Shown piece after piece: positions 16,869-25,563 of a stretch of 64,000 bases of DNA (its first letter is position 1; the number at the start of each line of letters is the position of its first letter). The stretch lies in the NCBI RefSeq assembly GCF_024435355.1, contig NZ_JAMJWG010000001.1, forward strand, positions 744,001 to 808,000. The letters run 5' to 3'. Source of the stretch: Streptomyces odontomachi. Lineage in GTDB: Bacteria > Actinomycetota > Actinomycetes > Streptomycetales > Streptomycetaceae. A model generated the notes under the pieces. It did not search any database. It was given only the letters and a program-made list of their open reading frames with translations, and was not told the origin of the DNA. The translations under genes were made by a program, and so were the position numbers.

Positions 16869-18455
16869 ATGACCGGATCGGAGCCGGACGCGGTGCCGGT
16901 GCTCGCGCTGGCGGGGGTGAGCAAGTCCTTCGGCGCGGTGCGCGCGCTACGGGATGTCTCCCTGCGGCTCTACGCGGGCGAGGCGCACGCCCTCGCCGGG
17001 GAGAACGGCGCAGGAAAGTCGACCCTGATCAAGATCCTTGCAGCGGTGCACCGACCGGACGCCGGCACCGTGCTCCTCGACGGCCGCCCCGTCGCCTGGC
17101 ACAGTCCCGCGGACGCCCGCGACGCCGGGGTGGCCGTGATCTACCAGGAACCCACCCTCTTCCCCGACCTGTCGGTGGCCGAGAACATCTTCATGGGCCG
17201 TCAGCCGCGCCGCTCCCTGCGCCGGGTCGACCACCGGGCGGCGACCGCCGCCACCGCCGCACTGTTCCGGCGCCTCGGCGTCCACCTCGACCCCGACCAG
17301 CCCGCGCGCGGCCTGTCCATCGCCGACCAGCAGATCGTCGAGATCGCCAAGGCGCTCTCCTTCGACGCCCGCGTACTGATCATGGACGAGCCGACGGCCG
17401 CCCTCACCGGCAGCGAGGTGGCGCGCCTCTTCGGCGTGGTGCGGACCCTGCGCGAGCAGGGCGCCGCCGTCCTGTTCATCTCCCACCGGCTCGAGGAGAT
17501 CTTCGCACTCTGCCAGCGGGTCACCACGCTGCGCGACGGTGCGCTGGTCGGCGCCGACCTGCTGGGGGAGCCGGGCGCTGCACAGGCAGCCACGGCAGGA
17601 GCGGACTCGACGGGGGAGAGCGGCGCGGGCCGCTCCCGCGGGATCACCGAGGACGACCTGGTGCGCCGCATGGTCGGGCGCGATCTCGACGAGCTCTACC
17701 CCAAACAGCCCACCGAGGTCGGTCCCGTCGCGCTGGACGTGCAACGGCTGACCCGCGAGGGCGTCTTCACCGACGTCTCCTTCACGGTGCGGCGCGGCGA
17801 GATCGTCGGCCTCGCCGGACTGGTCGGCGCGGGCCGCAGCGAGGTGGCGCGTGCCGTCTTCGGCGTCGACCGCTGGGACGCCGGCTCCGTCCACGTCGAC
17901 GGCCGGCCGCTCACCAACGGGGCACCGAGCAGCGCCATGGCGGCCGGCCTCGCCCTCGTGCCGGAGGACCGGCGCGCCCAGGGGCTCGTGATGGGCATGT
18001 CCATCGAGCGGAACATCGGGCTCACCGGCCTGCGCAGCACGGTGCGCGCCGGCCTCATGGACCGCCGCGCCGAACGCAGCCGGGCCCTGGACTGGGCGGT
18101 CAGGCTCCAGGTCAAGTACGCCCGGCTGGCGGACGCGGTGGCCACCCTCTCCGGCGGCAACCAGCAGAAGGTGGTCCTCGCCAAATGGCTGGCCACCGGC
18201 CCGAACGTGCTCATCGTCGACGAGCCCACCCGAGGCATCGACGTCGGCACCAAGGCCGAGGTGCACCGGCTGCTGTCGCGGCTCGCCGCCGACGGGGTGG
18301 CCGTCCTGATGATCTCCTCCGACCTCCCCGAGATCCTCGGCATGGCCGACCGGGTGCTGGTGATGCACGAGGGACGGCTGACCGCCGAGATCTCCCGCGC
18401 GGCGGCCACCGAGGAGTCGGTGCTGGCCGCCGCGACCGGAAGGGCGGCAGCATGA
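16869..18455 (+). CDS. rhaT: Rhamnose-type sugar ABC importer, duplicated ATPase
   Basis: A 528-residue cytoplasmic ATPase with two ABC domains, like RbsA and XylG. The first has Walker [10 protein letters not shown] (about 44-52) and Walker [12 protein letters not shown]. The second has the relaxed P-loop GLVGAGRSE usual for this family, the signature LSGGNQQK and [12 protein letters not shown]. Between them is an Ala/Gly/Ser-rich insert (about 235-258). The ATG at 16869 was preferred because GGGAG lies at 16857-16861; upstream sequence has no family homology. Its stop overlaps the first permease in ATGA. It energises uptake through the two downstream permeases, presumably of L-rhamnose given the adjoining genes. 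Confidence 0.9.
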   Translation: MTGSEPDAVPVLALAGVSKSFGAVRALRDVSLRLYAGEAHALAGENGAGKSTLIKILAAVHRPDAGTVLLDGRPVAWHSPADARDAGVAVIYQEPTLFPDLSVAENIFMGRQPRRSLRRVDHRAATAATAALFRRLGVHLDPDQPARGLSIADQQIVEIAKALSFDARVLIMDEPTAALTGSEVARLFGVVRTLREQGAAVLFISHRLEEIFALCQRVTTLRDGALVGADLLGEPGAAQAATAGADSTGESGAGRSRGITEDDLVRRMVGRDLDELYPKQPTEVGPVALDVQRLTREGVFTDVSFTVRRGEIVGLAGLVGAGRSEVARAVFGVDRWDAGSVHVDGRPLTNGAPSSAMAAGLALVPEDRRAQGLVMGMSIERNIGLTGLRSTVRAGLMDRRAERSRALDWAVRLQVKYARLADAVATLSGGNQQKVVLAKWLATGPNVLIVDEPTRGIDVGTKAEVHRLLSRLAADGVAVLMISSDLPEILGMADRVLVMHEGRLTAEISRAAATEESVLAAATGRAAA

Positions 18456-19492
18456 CCGTCACGCAGCAACCCGCCACCCCCGCCACCGAGCCGGCCGGCA
18501 GCGGCGCCACCCGGCTCGTCGACCGCGTCTTCAAGATGCGCGAACTGGCCATCCTCGTCGTCTTCCTGGTGATGATCGCCATCACCCAGGCCGGCAACAG
18601 CCACTTCCTGTCCGTCCAGGGCGTGAAGGACCTGCTGCTGAACGCGACCATCCTGGTGCTGGTCGCCACCGGCCAGGCGCTCGTGGTGATCTCGCGCAAC
18701 GTCGACCTGTCGGTCGGCTCCACGCTCGGCATCAGCGCCTTCGCCGCCGGCAACTGGCTGCAAGGCGGCGGGAACCCGGTCCTCGCCGTGCTGCTCGCGG
18801 TTGCCCTCGGCATCGGCTGCGGACTGCTGAACGGCGCGCTGGTCAGCCTCGGTCAGGTACCCGCGCTGGTCGTGACGCTGGGCACGCTCTACGTCATCCG
18901 TGGCGTTGACTCCATCTGGGTCGGCTCCCGCCAGATCACCGCCGCCGACCTGCCCGGCGGGTTCGGCGACTTCGGGGACGGCGGCTTCGGGCCGGTGCCC
19001 TACCTGGCGCTGATCGCGCTCGCGGTGGTGGTCTGCGCCGCCTACGGCATGCGGCACTTCGCGGGCGGCCGCGAGCTGTACGCACTCGGCTCCAACCCGG
19101 AGGCCGCCCGGCTCGCCGGCATCCAGGTGCGCCGCCGGATCCTGCTCGCGTACACCGTCTGCGGGGCGCTCGCCGGGCTCGCCGGCGCGCTCTACCTCGC
19201 CCGCTTCGGCAACGTCGACTCCGGCACCGGAAACGGCTACGAACTCACCGTCGTCAGCGCCGTCGTGGTCGGCGGCGTCGCCTTCACCGGCGGCGCCGGC
19301 AGCGTGTACGGCGCCGCCCTCGGCGCCCTGCTGCTGACCTCGATCAACAGCGTGCTGCCCGCCCTGGGGGTCAGCTCCGTGTGGGTGCTGGCCGTCAACG
19401 GCGTGCTGCTCGTGCTCGCCATCGCCGTGGACCGGGTGGTCGCCCTGCGCCTGGCCGCGGCCCTGAAGAAGAGGAACGCCCGCCATGGCTGA
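18452..19492 (+). CDS. rhaP: Sugar ABC importer permease 1
   Basis: A 346-residue membrane permease of the ribose/xylose/rhamnose (BPD_transp_2) family with about 9-10 hydrophobic segments. The cytoplasmic coupling region reads [12 protein letters not shown], the usual EAA-like loop that contacts the ATPase. [12 protein letters not shown] is typical of the family. The start ATG overlaps the ATPase stop by 4 nt, and the 3' end overlaps the next permease by 8 nt, so the three genes are translationally coupled. It works as one half of the transmembrane channel. Confidence 0.9.
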   Translation: MTVTQQPATPATEPAGSGATRLVDRVFKMRELAILVVFLVMIAITQAGNSHFLSVQGVKDLLLNATILVLVATGQALVVISRNVDLSVGSTLGISAFAAGNWLQGGGNPVLAVLLAVALGIGCGLLNGALVSLGQVPALVVTLGTLYVIRGVDSIWVGSRQITAADLPGGFGDFGDGGFGPVPYLALIALAVVVCAAYGMRHFAGGRELYALGSNPEAARLAGIQVRRRILLAYTVCGALAGLAGALYLARFGNVDSGTGNGYELTVVSAVVVGGVAFTGGAGSVYGAALGALLLTSINSVLPALGVSSVWVLAVNGVLLVLAIAVDRVVALRLAAALKKRNARHG

Positions 19493-20615
19493 CAGCCCCC
19501 GAACGCGCGTCGCCGTGTCGCGCCGCAGCAAGGGCGCAGGCGGTGTCCCAGGAGCCGGCGCACTGCGGTGGGACAGCGTGGTCGGCGCCCTGCTCGTCGT
19601 GCTGCTGCTCGCGTCCTGGCAGTTCGTCGACGGCTTCGGCAACGCCCTGAACGTGTCGTTCCTGATCGGCAACACGCTGCCCATCGCGCTGATCGCGCTG
19701 CCCATGACGATGCTGGTGGTGGCCGGCGAGATCGACCTGTCGGTCGCCTCGACGGCCGGTCTGTCCGGAGCCGTCATGGGCGCGCTGTGGAACGCCGGGC
19801 TGCCCATCGAGACGATCATCCCGCTGTGCCTGCTGCTGGGCGTCGTCTGCGGCCTCGTCAACGGGCTGCTCGTGACCCGCCTCGGGCTGCCTTCGCTCGC
19901 CGTCACCATCGGCACGCTGGCCGCCTACCGCGGGGTGGCCCAGATCGTGCTGGGCGCCAACGCGGTGACCGACTTCCCGCCGCAGTACCTGGACTTCGCC
20001 TCCGGCCGGATCGACGGCACCTTCATCCCGTACGCCTTCGTGCCGTACCTGGTGCTGCTCGCGATCGCGGTGGCGGTGCTGCACGCCACGCCGTTCGGCC
20101 GCTCGCTGTTCGCCGTCGGCGCCAACGAGGAGGCCGCGCGATTCGCCGGCATCCGCGTCAAGCGGCACAAGCTGTGGCTGTTCGTCGCCACCGGCCTGAT
20201 GTCCGCCCTCACCGGCGTCTTCTGGGCGCTGCACTACGCCAGCGCCCGCTACGACAACGCCACCGGCCTGGAGCTCTCCGTCGTCGCGGCCGTGCTGCTC
20301 GGCGGCATCGACTTCGACGGCGGCCGCGGCACCCTCGGCGGCGCCGTCGCCGGGGTCTTCCTGCTGGGCGGGCTCCAGGACACCATGAGCCTGCTGAACG
20401 TCTCGGCCCAGTCGCAGATCGTGGTGACCGGCGTGCTGCTGGTGATCTCGGTGCTCGGGCCGCGGGTGGCCCGGCAGATCGCGGTCGCGCAGGCCGGCCG
20501 CGGTGCGGGCGCCGGCGGTGGGCCCGGGGCGGATCCCGAGGCCCGCCAGGGCGCCGCGGAGCAACCGGGGGAGCAGCCCGGCCCGGGCCACGGCAGCGCG
20601 TCGCCCGCCTCCTGA
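19485..20615 (+). CDS. rhaQ: Sugar ABC importer permease 2
   Basis: A 376-residue second permease of the same family, about 9 hydrophobic segments, with VVAGEIDLSVAS and the ATPase-contact loop GANEEAARFAGI. It has a Gly/Ala-rich hydrophilic C-terminal tail (about residues 330-376) not expected in the family core. Its start lies inside the end of permease 1. Two different permeases rather than a homodimer are characteristic of rhamnose and autoinducer-2 importers and support the rhamnose assignment. Confidence 0.9.
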   Translation: MADSPRTRVAVSRRSKGAGGVPGAGALRWDSVVGALLVVLLLASWQFVDGFGNALNVSFLIGNTLPIALIALPMTMLVVAGEIDLSVASTAGLSGAVMGALWNAGLPIETIIPLCLLLGVVCGLVNGLLVTRLGLPSLAVTIGTLAAYRGVAQIVLGANAVTDFPPQYLDFASGRIDGTFIPYAFVPYLVLLAIAVAVLHATPFGRSLFAVGANEEAARFAGIRVKRHKLWLFVATGLMSALTGVFWALHYASARYDNATGLELSVVAAVLLGGIDFDGGRGTLGGAVAGVFLLGGLQDTMSLLNVSAQSQIVVTGVLLVISVLGPRVARQIAVAQAGRGAGAGGGPGADPEARQGAAEQPGEQPGPGHGSASPAS

Positions 20616-20724
20616 CCCCGTCGGGCACATCCTTTCCGGCCTTCCCTTCGCCCCACCGCCTTCCGTCCTCCACACGCTTCTCCGCCTCCTCACGCCGCTC
20701 CACACGCCGCTTCGAAAGGGACCG

Positions 20725-21894
20725 ATGATGTTCTCTCCCGTACCGGGCCGTTCCGCCGCCCACCGCACCCGGAGCCGTTCCACCGGCACCGCCGGACCCC
20801 GTGCCGCCGCGGTCCCCAGCGGGCTGCGCCGCGCCGGGGGCACGCTCGCCGCGGTCGTCGCGCTGGCACTGGCCGCCACGGCGTGCGGCGGCACCACCAA
20901 GGACTCGGTCGACCACGGCGGCGACAAGGCCACGGGCTCCGGCGCCAAGGCCGACCCGAACGCGGCCACCAAGAAGGGCCTGAAGGTCGCCTTCCTGCCC
21001 AAGCAGGTCAACAACCCGTACTTCACCGTCGCCGACAAGGGCGGCGAGAAGGCGCTCAAGCAGCTCGGCTCGTCCTACCAGGAGACCGGGCCCAACAGCG
21101 CCACCGACACCTCCGGGCAGGTCTCCTACGTCAACACCCTCACCCAGCAGCAGGTCGACGCCATGGCGGTGTCCGCGCAGGACCCCGGGGCCCTGTGCAC
21201 CGCACTGAAGCAGGCCATGAAGAACGGCATCAAGATCGTCACCTATGACTCGGACACCAACCCCGAGTGCCGCAACGTCTTCATCTCGCAGGCCAGCGCC
21301 GAGGCGATCGGCCGCACCCTGGTCCAGCAGATCGCCAAGCAGATCGGCTACCGGGGCGAGATCGCGATCCTGTCCGCGGCCCAGACCGCGACCAACCAGA
21401 ACACCTGGATCACGTACATGAAGGACGAGCTGACGGAGCCGCGCTACAAGAACATGAAGCTCGTCAAGACCGCCTACGGCAACGACGACGCGCAGCAGTC
21501 CTTCCAGCAGACGCAGGGCCTGCTCCAGGAGCACCCCAAGCTGGCCGGGATCATCTCCCCGACGACGGTCGGCATCAAGGCAGCGGCCCAGTACCTGTCG
21601 GGTTCGAAGTACCGCGGGAAGGTGCGTCTGACCGGCCTCGGCACCCCCAACGACATGCGGAAGTACGTGAAGAACGGCACCGTGGACGCCTTTGAGCTGT
21701 GGGACCCGGCCAAGCTGGGCGCGCTCGCCGCGCACGCCGCCGTCGCACTGTCCTCCGGGCAGATCACCGGGGCGAGGGGCGAAAAGCTGAAGGCGGGCGA
21801 CATGGGCACCTTCACCGTGGGCGCCCACGGCGTCATCGACCTCGGGAAGCCGACCGTCTTCGACGCGAAGAACGTCGACGACTACCGGTTCTGA
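20725..21894 (+). CDS. rhaS: Rhamnose-type sugar-binding lipoprotein
   Basis: A 389-residue periplasmic-binding-protein-fold lipoprotein that captures the sugar outside the membrane for the adjacent importer. An Arg-rich N-terminus precedes a hydrophobic stretch and the lipobox LAATAC with C54 as the lipidated residue. The mature part begins with a Gly/Lys/Asp linker and then KVAFLPKQVNNPYF, the start of the type I binding fold; INGIKIV-like and DSDTNPECRN segments fit the RhaS branch. Two ATG codons at 20725 and 20728 are possible; both give the same signal. It follows permease 2 by 109 nt. Confidence 0.88.
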   Translation: MMFSPVPGRSAAHRTRSRSTGTAGPRAAAVPSGLRRAGGTLAAVVALALAATACGGTTKDSVDHGGDKATGSGAKADPNAATKKGLKVAFLPKQVNNPYFTVADKGGEKALKQLGSSYQETGPNSATDTSGQVSYVNTLTQQQVDAMAVSAQDPGALCTALKQAMKNGIKIVTYDSDTNPECRNVFISQASAEAIGRTLVQQIAKQIGYRGEIAILSAAQTATNQNTWITYMKDELTEPRYKNMKLVKTAYGNDDAQQSFQQTQGLLQEHPKLAGIISPTTVGIKAAAQYLSGSKYRGKVRLTGLGTPNDMRKYVKNGTVDAFELWDPAKLGALAAHAAVALSSGQITGARGEKLKAGDMGTFTVGAHGVIDLGKPTVFDAKNVDDYRF

Positions 21895-22031
21895 GCGCAC
21901 GTCGCCGGACGAACCCCTGGTGGCTGGACCGGGCCGCGGGCGCGGGGCGCATACGCTGACACCAACTCGGCCCGTCGGCACCGCCCGCACGGGGCCGAAG
22001 ACGGCACGGCAGGACGGAGCACAGGGGAGAC

Positions 22032-23048
22032 ATGGTCGGTATCAAGGACGTGGCGCGGGACGCCGGGGTGTCGGTGGGCACCGTATCGAACGTGATCAAC
22101 CGTCCCGATCTGGTGTCCGAGGAGACCCGCCGCCGGGTGCAGTCCGTCATCGACCGCCTGGGTTACGTCCGTAGCGAGTCGGCACGGCAGCTGCGCGCCG
22201 GGCAGAGCCGCATCGTGGCGCTGCTCGTGCTCGACATGGGAAACCCCTTCTTCGTGGACGTCGCGCGCGGCGCCGAGCGCGCCGCGCGCGAGGCGGGGCT
22301 CGGCGTCATGGTGTGCAACAGCGCGCAGAACCCCGCCGAGGAGGCCGACTACCTGTCACTCTTCGCCGAGCAGCGGGTCCGCGGAGTGCTGCTCACCCCG
22401 GCCGACGCGACGGGCCACAACATCGCCGCGTTCCGCCGGCACAACATCCCGTTCGTCCTTGTCGACCGGGTCGCGGAGGGCACCACCGAATGCTCCGTCT
22501 CCGTGGACGACGTGGCCGGCGGTGCGCTCGCCGCCCGGCATCTCATCGACGCCGGCCACCGCAGCATCGCCTACGTCAGCGGCCCGCCCGGGTTCAACCA
22601 GGTCAGGGACCGTCGCCAGGGCGCCCTGCACGCCCTCGCCCAGGCGGGTCTGTCGCCCGAGACCCTGCACGAACTGCCCACCGAGCACCTCGACGTCGCC
22701 GCGGGCCGGGACGCCGGCGCCCGGCTGCTCGGCCTCGCCGACCGCCCGACGGCCGTCTTCTGCGCGAACGACCTGCTGGCGCTCGGCGTGTTGCAGGCGA
22801 TGTTCGCCGCCGGGGTCTCGGTCCCCGACGAGGTCGCCATCGTCGGCTACGACGACATCGAGTTCGCCGCTGCCGCCGCCGTGCCGCTCACCTCGGTGCG
22901 CCAGCCGGCCGTCACGATGGGCTCGATGGCCGCCGAGCTGCTGCTGGAGGAGACCGAAGCGAGCGACGGGGCCGCCGGTCACACCCATCGGCGTGTCGTC
23001 CTCCAGCCGGAACTCGTGGTACGCCGCTCGACGCTGCGTCAGCGGTGA
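22032..23048 (+). CDS. LacI-family repressor, probable rhamnose regulator
   Basis: A 338-residue regulator. The N-terminal helix-turn-helix is VARDAGVSVGTVSNVIN (about 6-22) followed by a hinge ending in LRAGQS near 59. The sugar-binding domain follows, with VLDMGNPFF and VAIVGYDDIEF. It lies 137 nt downstream of the importer binding protein on the same strand, a common position for the local repressor. It probably binds the TGAA/TTCA palindromes in the rhaI-importer intergenic region and releases them with rhamnose or a derivative. The target assignment is inferred from position only. Confidence 0.87.
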   Translation: MVGIKDVARDAGVSVGTVSNVINRPDLVSEETRRRVQSVIDRLGYVRSESARQLRAGQSRIVALLVLDMGNPFFVDVARGAERAAREAGLGVMVCNSAQNPAEEADYLSLFAEQRVRGVLLTPADATGHNIAAFRRHNIPFVLVDRVAEGTTECSVSVDDVAGGALAARHLIDAGHRSIAYVSGPPGFNQVRDRRQGALHALAQAGLSPETLHELPTEHLDVAAGRDAGARLLGLADRPTAVFCANDLLALGVLQAMFAAGVSVPDEVAIVGYDDIEFAAAAAVPLTSVRQPAVTMGSMAAELLLEETEASDGAAGHTHRRVVLQPELVVRRSTLRQR

Positions 23049-23181
23049 TTCCCTGGCAGCCTGGCAGTCTGGGGTGATCCGCCGGCGGCTGCCCGGGTGC
23101 GGGAGCGCCGGGAGGCCGGGCGGGCGTGTCACCGGGCCTACCCGTGCGGCCGGTGCCACCCGGCAACGGCATGGGCCCGGC

Positions 23182-23210
23182 TTCCAGAGTGGCAAGCGAC
23201 TGCTTAGTAT
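23182..23210 (+). promoter_or_regulatory. Promoter with AAGC-N4-GCTT palindrome
   Basis: TTCCAG (23182-23187) and TAGTAT (23205-23210) are spaced 17 nt. The spacer contains AAGCGACTGCTT (23194-23205), an inverted repeat that abuts the -10. Similar palindromes with AAGC half-sites precede many TetR-controlled acyl-CoA dehydrogenase operons in actinobacteria. No TetR gene is next to it here. Confidence 0.5.
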
Positions 23211-23254
23211 GCTCGTCGAGCCAGGTTCTACGAATCCTCCCGTGGAGGCCTCCT

Positions 23255-24265
23255 ATGCCCCCTGAGCCTTCGATGCAGGCATGGCACGTGCACGAGACCG
23301 GCGAGCCGAGCGAGGTGATGCGGCTGGAGGAGACCGCCCGGCCGGAGCCCGGCGAGGGCCAGGTCCTGCTCAAAGTGCGCGCAGCGAGCATCAACTTCCC
23401 CGACGCGCTGCTCTGCCGCGGCCGCTACCAGGTGCGTCCCCCGCTGCCGTTCACGCCCGGCGTGGAGATCTGCGGCGAGACCGAGGACGGCCGGCGCGTC
23501 ATCACCAACGCGGCCCTGCCGCACGGCGGCTTCGCCGAGTACGCCCTCGCGGACGCCGCGAACCTGCTGCCCGCCCCCGAGGCGCTGGACGACGCGGAGG
23601 CCGCCGCGCTGCTCATCGCCTACCAGACCGGGTGGTTCGGCCTGCACCGCAGGGCGCAGCTCCGGTCCGGCGAAACGCTGCTGGTGCATGCCGCGGCCGG
23701 CGGTGTCGGCAGCGCTGCCGTCCAGCTGGGCAAGGCGGCCGGGGCCCGTGTCATCGGTGTCGTCGGCGGCAGCACCAAGGCCCATGTGGCCCGGACCATC
23801 GGCTGCGACCTCGTGATCGACCGGCACACCGAGGACGTGATCGGCCTGGTCAAGGAGGCCACGGAGGGTCGGGGAGCCGACGTGGTCTACGACCCCGTCG
23901 GTGGCCACGCCTACACCCAGTCGGCCAAGTGCGTCGCCTTCGAGGGACGCATCGTCGTGGTCGGCTTCGCCAGTGGCACCATCCCGAACCCCGGCCTCAA
24001 CCATGTGCTGCTGAAGAACTACGCGATCCTGGGGCTGCACTGGGGCCTGTACGCCGCGCGGGACCCGCAGGCCGTCCTGGACTGCCACGGTCAGCTGACC
24101 GCGCTGGCCGCCAAGGGGGCGATCCAGCCGCTGGTCAGCGAGCGTGTCCCGCTGGCCGACGCGGCTCAGGCGGTCCAGCAGGTGGCCGACGGTGCCACCA
24201 CCGGACGCATCGTCGTGCTCCCGGACGCCCCGGACAGCGCCGGGCAGAGCGGAGCGCAGGCATGA
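23255..24265 (+). CDS. NADPH:quinone oxidoreductase family protein (MDR)
   Basis: A 336-residue zinc-free medium-chain dehydrogenase/reductase, related to zeta-crystallin-type quinone or enoyl reductases. The substrate domain includes KVRAASINFPDALLCRG, and the Rossmann domain has the NADPH loop AAAGGVGSAAVQLGK. The ATG at 23255 has GGAGG at 23244-23248; the next in-frame ATG (23273) is a poorer choice. It is first in an operon with two acyl-CoA dehydrogenases, the next of which starts in an ATGA overlap. It may reduce a 2-enoyl intermediate in the same pathway; that is inference. Confidence 0.88.
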   Translation: MPPEPSMQAWHVHETGEPSEVMRLEETARPEPGEGQVLLKVRAASINFPDALLCRGRYQVRPPLPFTPGVEICGETEDGRRVITNAALPHGGFAEYALADAANLLPAPEALDDAEAAALLIAYQTGWFGLHRRAQLRSGETLLVHAAAGGVGSAAVQLGKAAGARVIGVVGGSTKAHVARTIGCDLVIDRHTEDVIGLVKEATEGRGADVVYDPVGGHAYTQSAKCVAFEGRIVVVGFASGTIPNPGLNHVLLKNYAILGLHWGLYAARDPQAVLDCHGQLTALAAKGAIQPLVSERVPLADAAQAVQQVADGATTGRIVVLPDAPDSAGQSGAQA

Positions 24266-25563
24266 TCGACGCTGCCGACCTGCGCCGTCGCACCCGCGAG
24301 CTGCTCACCGCCCACCCGCCGGCGACGACGGAACCCGACCGTTTCCTCAAGGCCCGCTTCGACGCCGGACTCGCCTGGGTGCACTACCCCGAGGGGCTGG
24401 GCGGTCTCGGCGCGCCGCGCTCCTTGCAAGCCGTGGTCGACGAGGAGCTGGCGGCCGCCGGCGCCCCCGACAACGACCCGCGTCGTATCGGCATCGGCCT
24501 CGGCATGGCCGCGCCGACGATCCTCGGCTTCGGCACCGATGCCCAGAAGCGCCGCTTCCTGCGCCCGCTGTGGATCGGCGAGGAGGTGTGGTGCCAGCTG
24601 TTCAGCGAGCCGGGTGCCGGATCCGACCTGGCCGCGCTCGGCACGCGGGCCGTACGCGCCGGGGCCCACGGGGCCGCGACCGCCGGAAACGGGAGCGCCG
24701 GAGACGGGAGCGCCAGAAACGGGAGCGCGGTCAGGGCGGCGGAGGACGGCGGGGACGGGGCGGACGGAGCGGACGGAGCCGGCGGGGACTGGATCGTGAA
24801 TGGCCAGAAGGTGTGGACGTCCAGCGCCCATCTCGCCCGCTGGGCGATCCTCATCGCCCGTACCGATCCCGAAGTGCCCAAGCACCGCGGCATCACCTAC
24901 TTCATCTGCGACATGACGGCCCCGGGTGTCGAGGTGCGGCCGTTGCGCCAGATCACCGGCGAGGCCGAGTTCAACGAGGTCTTCCTGACCGATGTCCGGA
25001 TCCCCGACGCCCACCGGATCGGCCCAGTCGGGGCGGGCTGGAAGGTGGCGCAGACCACTCTGATGAACGAGCGGGTGTCCATCGGCGGCAGCCGGATGCC
25101 CCGCGAAGGCGGCATGATCGGTCCGCTCGCCCGCACCTGGCGCGAGCGTCCCGAGCTGCGCAGCCATGCGCTGCACCAGCGGCTGCTGACCCTGTGGGCC
25201 GAGGCGGAGGTGGCCCGGCTGGCCGGGGAGCGGCTGCGCCAGCAGCTCGCCGCCGGCCATCCGGGCCCCGAGGGCTCGGCCATGAAGCTGGCCTTCGCCC
25301 GGCTCAACCAGGAGATCAGCTCGCTGGAAGTGGAACTCCTCGGCGCTGACGGGCTCGGCTACGAGGACTGGACCATGCGGCGCCCCGACCTCGTGGACTT
25401 CACGGGCCGGGACGCCGGCTACCGCTATCTGCGCGCCAAGGGCAACAGCATCGAGGGCGGGACCAGCGAGATCCTGCTGAACATCGTCGCCGAGCGCGTC
25501 CTGGGCCTGCCGCCCGAGCCCCGTACCGACAAGGACGTCGCCTGGAAGGACCTCACCCGATGA
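24262..25563 (+). CDS. Acyl-CoA dehydrogenase with repeat-expanded loop
   Basis: A 433-residue FAD-dependent acyl-CoA dehydrogenase. The flavin-proximal motifs CQLFSEPGAGSDLAALGTRAV and, after an insertion, WIVNGQKVWTSSAH are clear; the C-terminus has the usual GGTSEILLNIVAERVLGLP. Family members join these two segments by a few residues. Here about 42 residues (133-174) of Gly, Ala, Ser, Asn and Asp intervene, encoded partly by three 15-nt tandem repeats (24685-24729) and further GGACGG-type repeats. The insert lies in the loop leading to the beta domain and is probably disordered and surface exposed. The start overlaps the oxidoreductase stop and the stop overlaps the next dehydrogenase start, each in ATGA. 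Confidence 0.9.
   Translation: MIDAADLRRRTRELLTAHPPATTEPDRFLKARFDAGLAWVHYPEGLGGLGAPRSLQAVVDEELAAAGAPDNDPRRIGIGLGMAAPTILGFGTDAQKRRFLRPLWIGEEVWCQLFSEPGAGSDLAALGTRAVRAGAHGAATAGNGSAGDGSARNGSAVRAAEDGGDGADGADGAGGDWIVNGQKVWTSSAHLARWAILIARTDPEVPKHRGITYFICDMTAPGVEVRPLRQITGEAEFNEVFLTDVRIPDAHRIGPVGAGWKVAQTTLMNERVSIGGSRMPREGGMIGPLARTWRERPELRSHALHQRLLTLWAEAEVARLAGERLRQQLAAGHPGPEGSAMKLAFARLNQEISSLEVELLGADGLGYEDWTMRRPDLVDFTGRDAGYRYLRAKGNSIEGGTSEILLNIVAERVLGLPPEPRTDKDVAWKDLTR
24685..24729 (+). repeat. 15-bp tandem repeat inside acyl-CoA dehydrogenase gene
   Basis: Three copies of a 15-nt unit (24685-24699, 24700-24714, 24715-24729) sharing the core ACGGGAGCGC, encoding Asn/Asp-Gly-Ser-Ala runs. More GGACGGAGC repeats follow to about 24780. 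The frame is kept throughout. Confidence 0.85.
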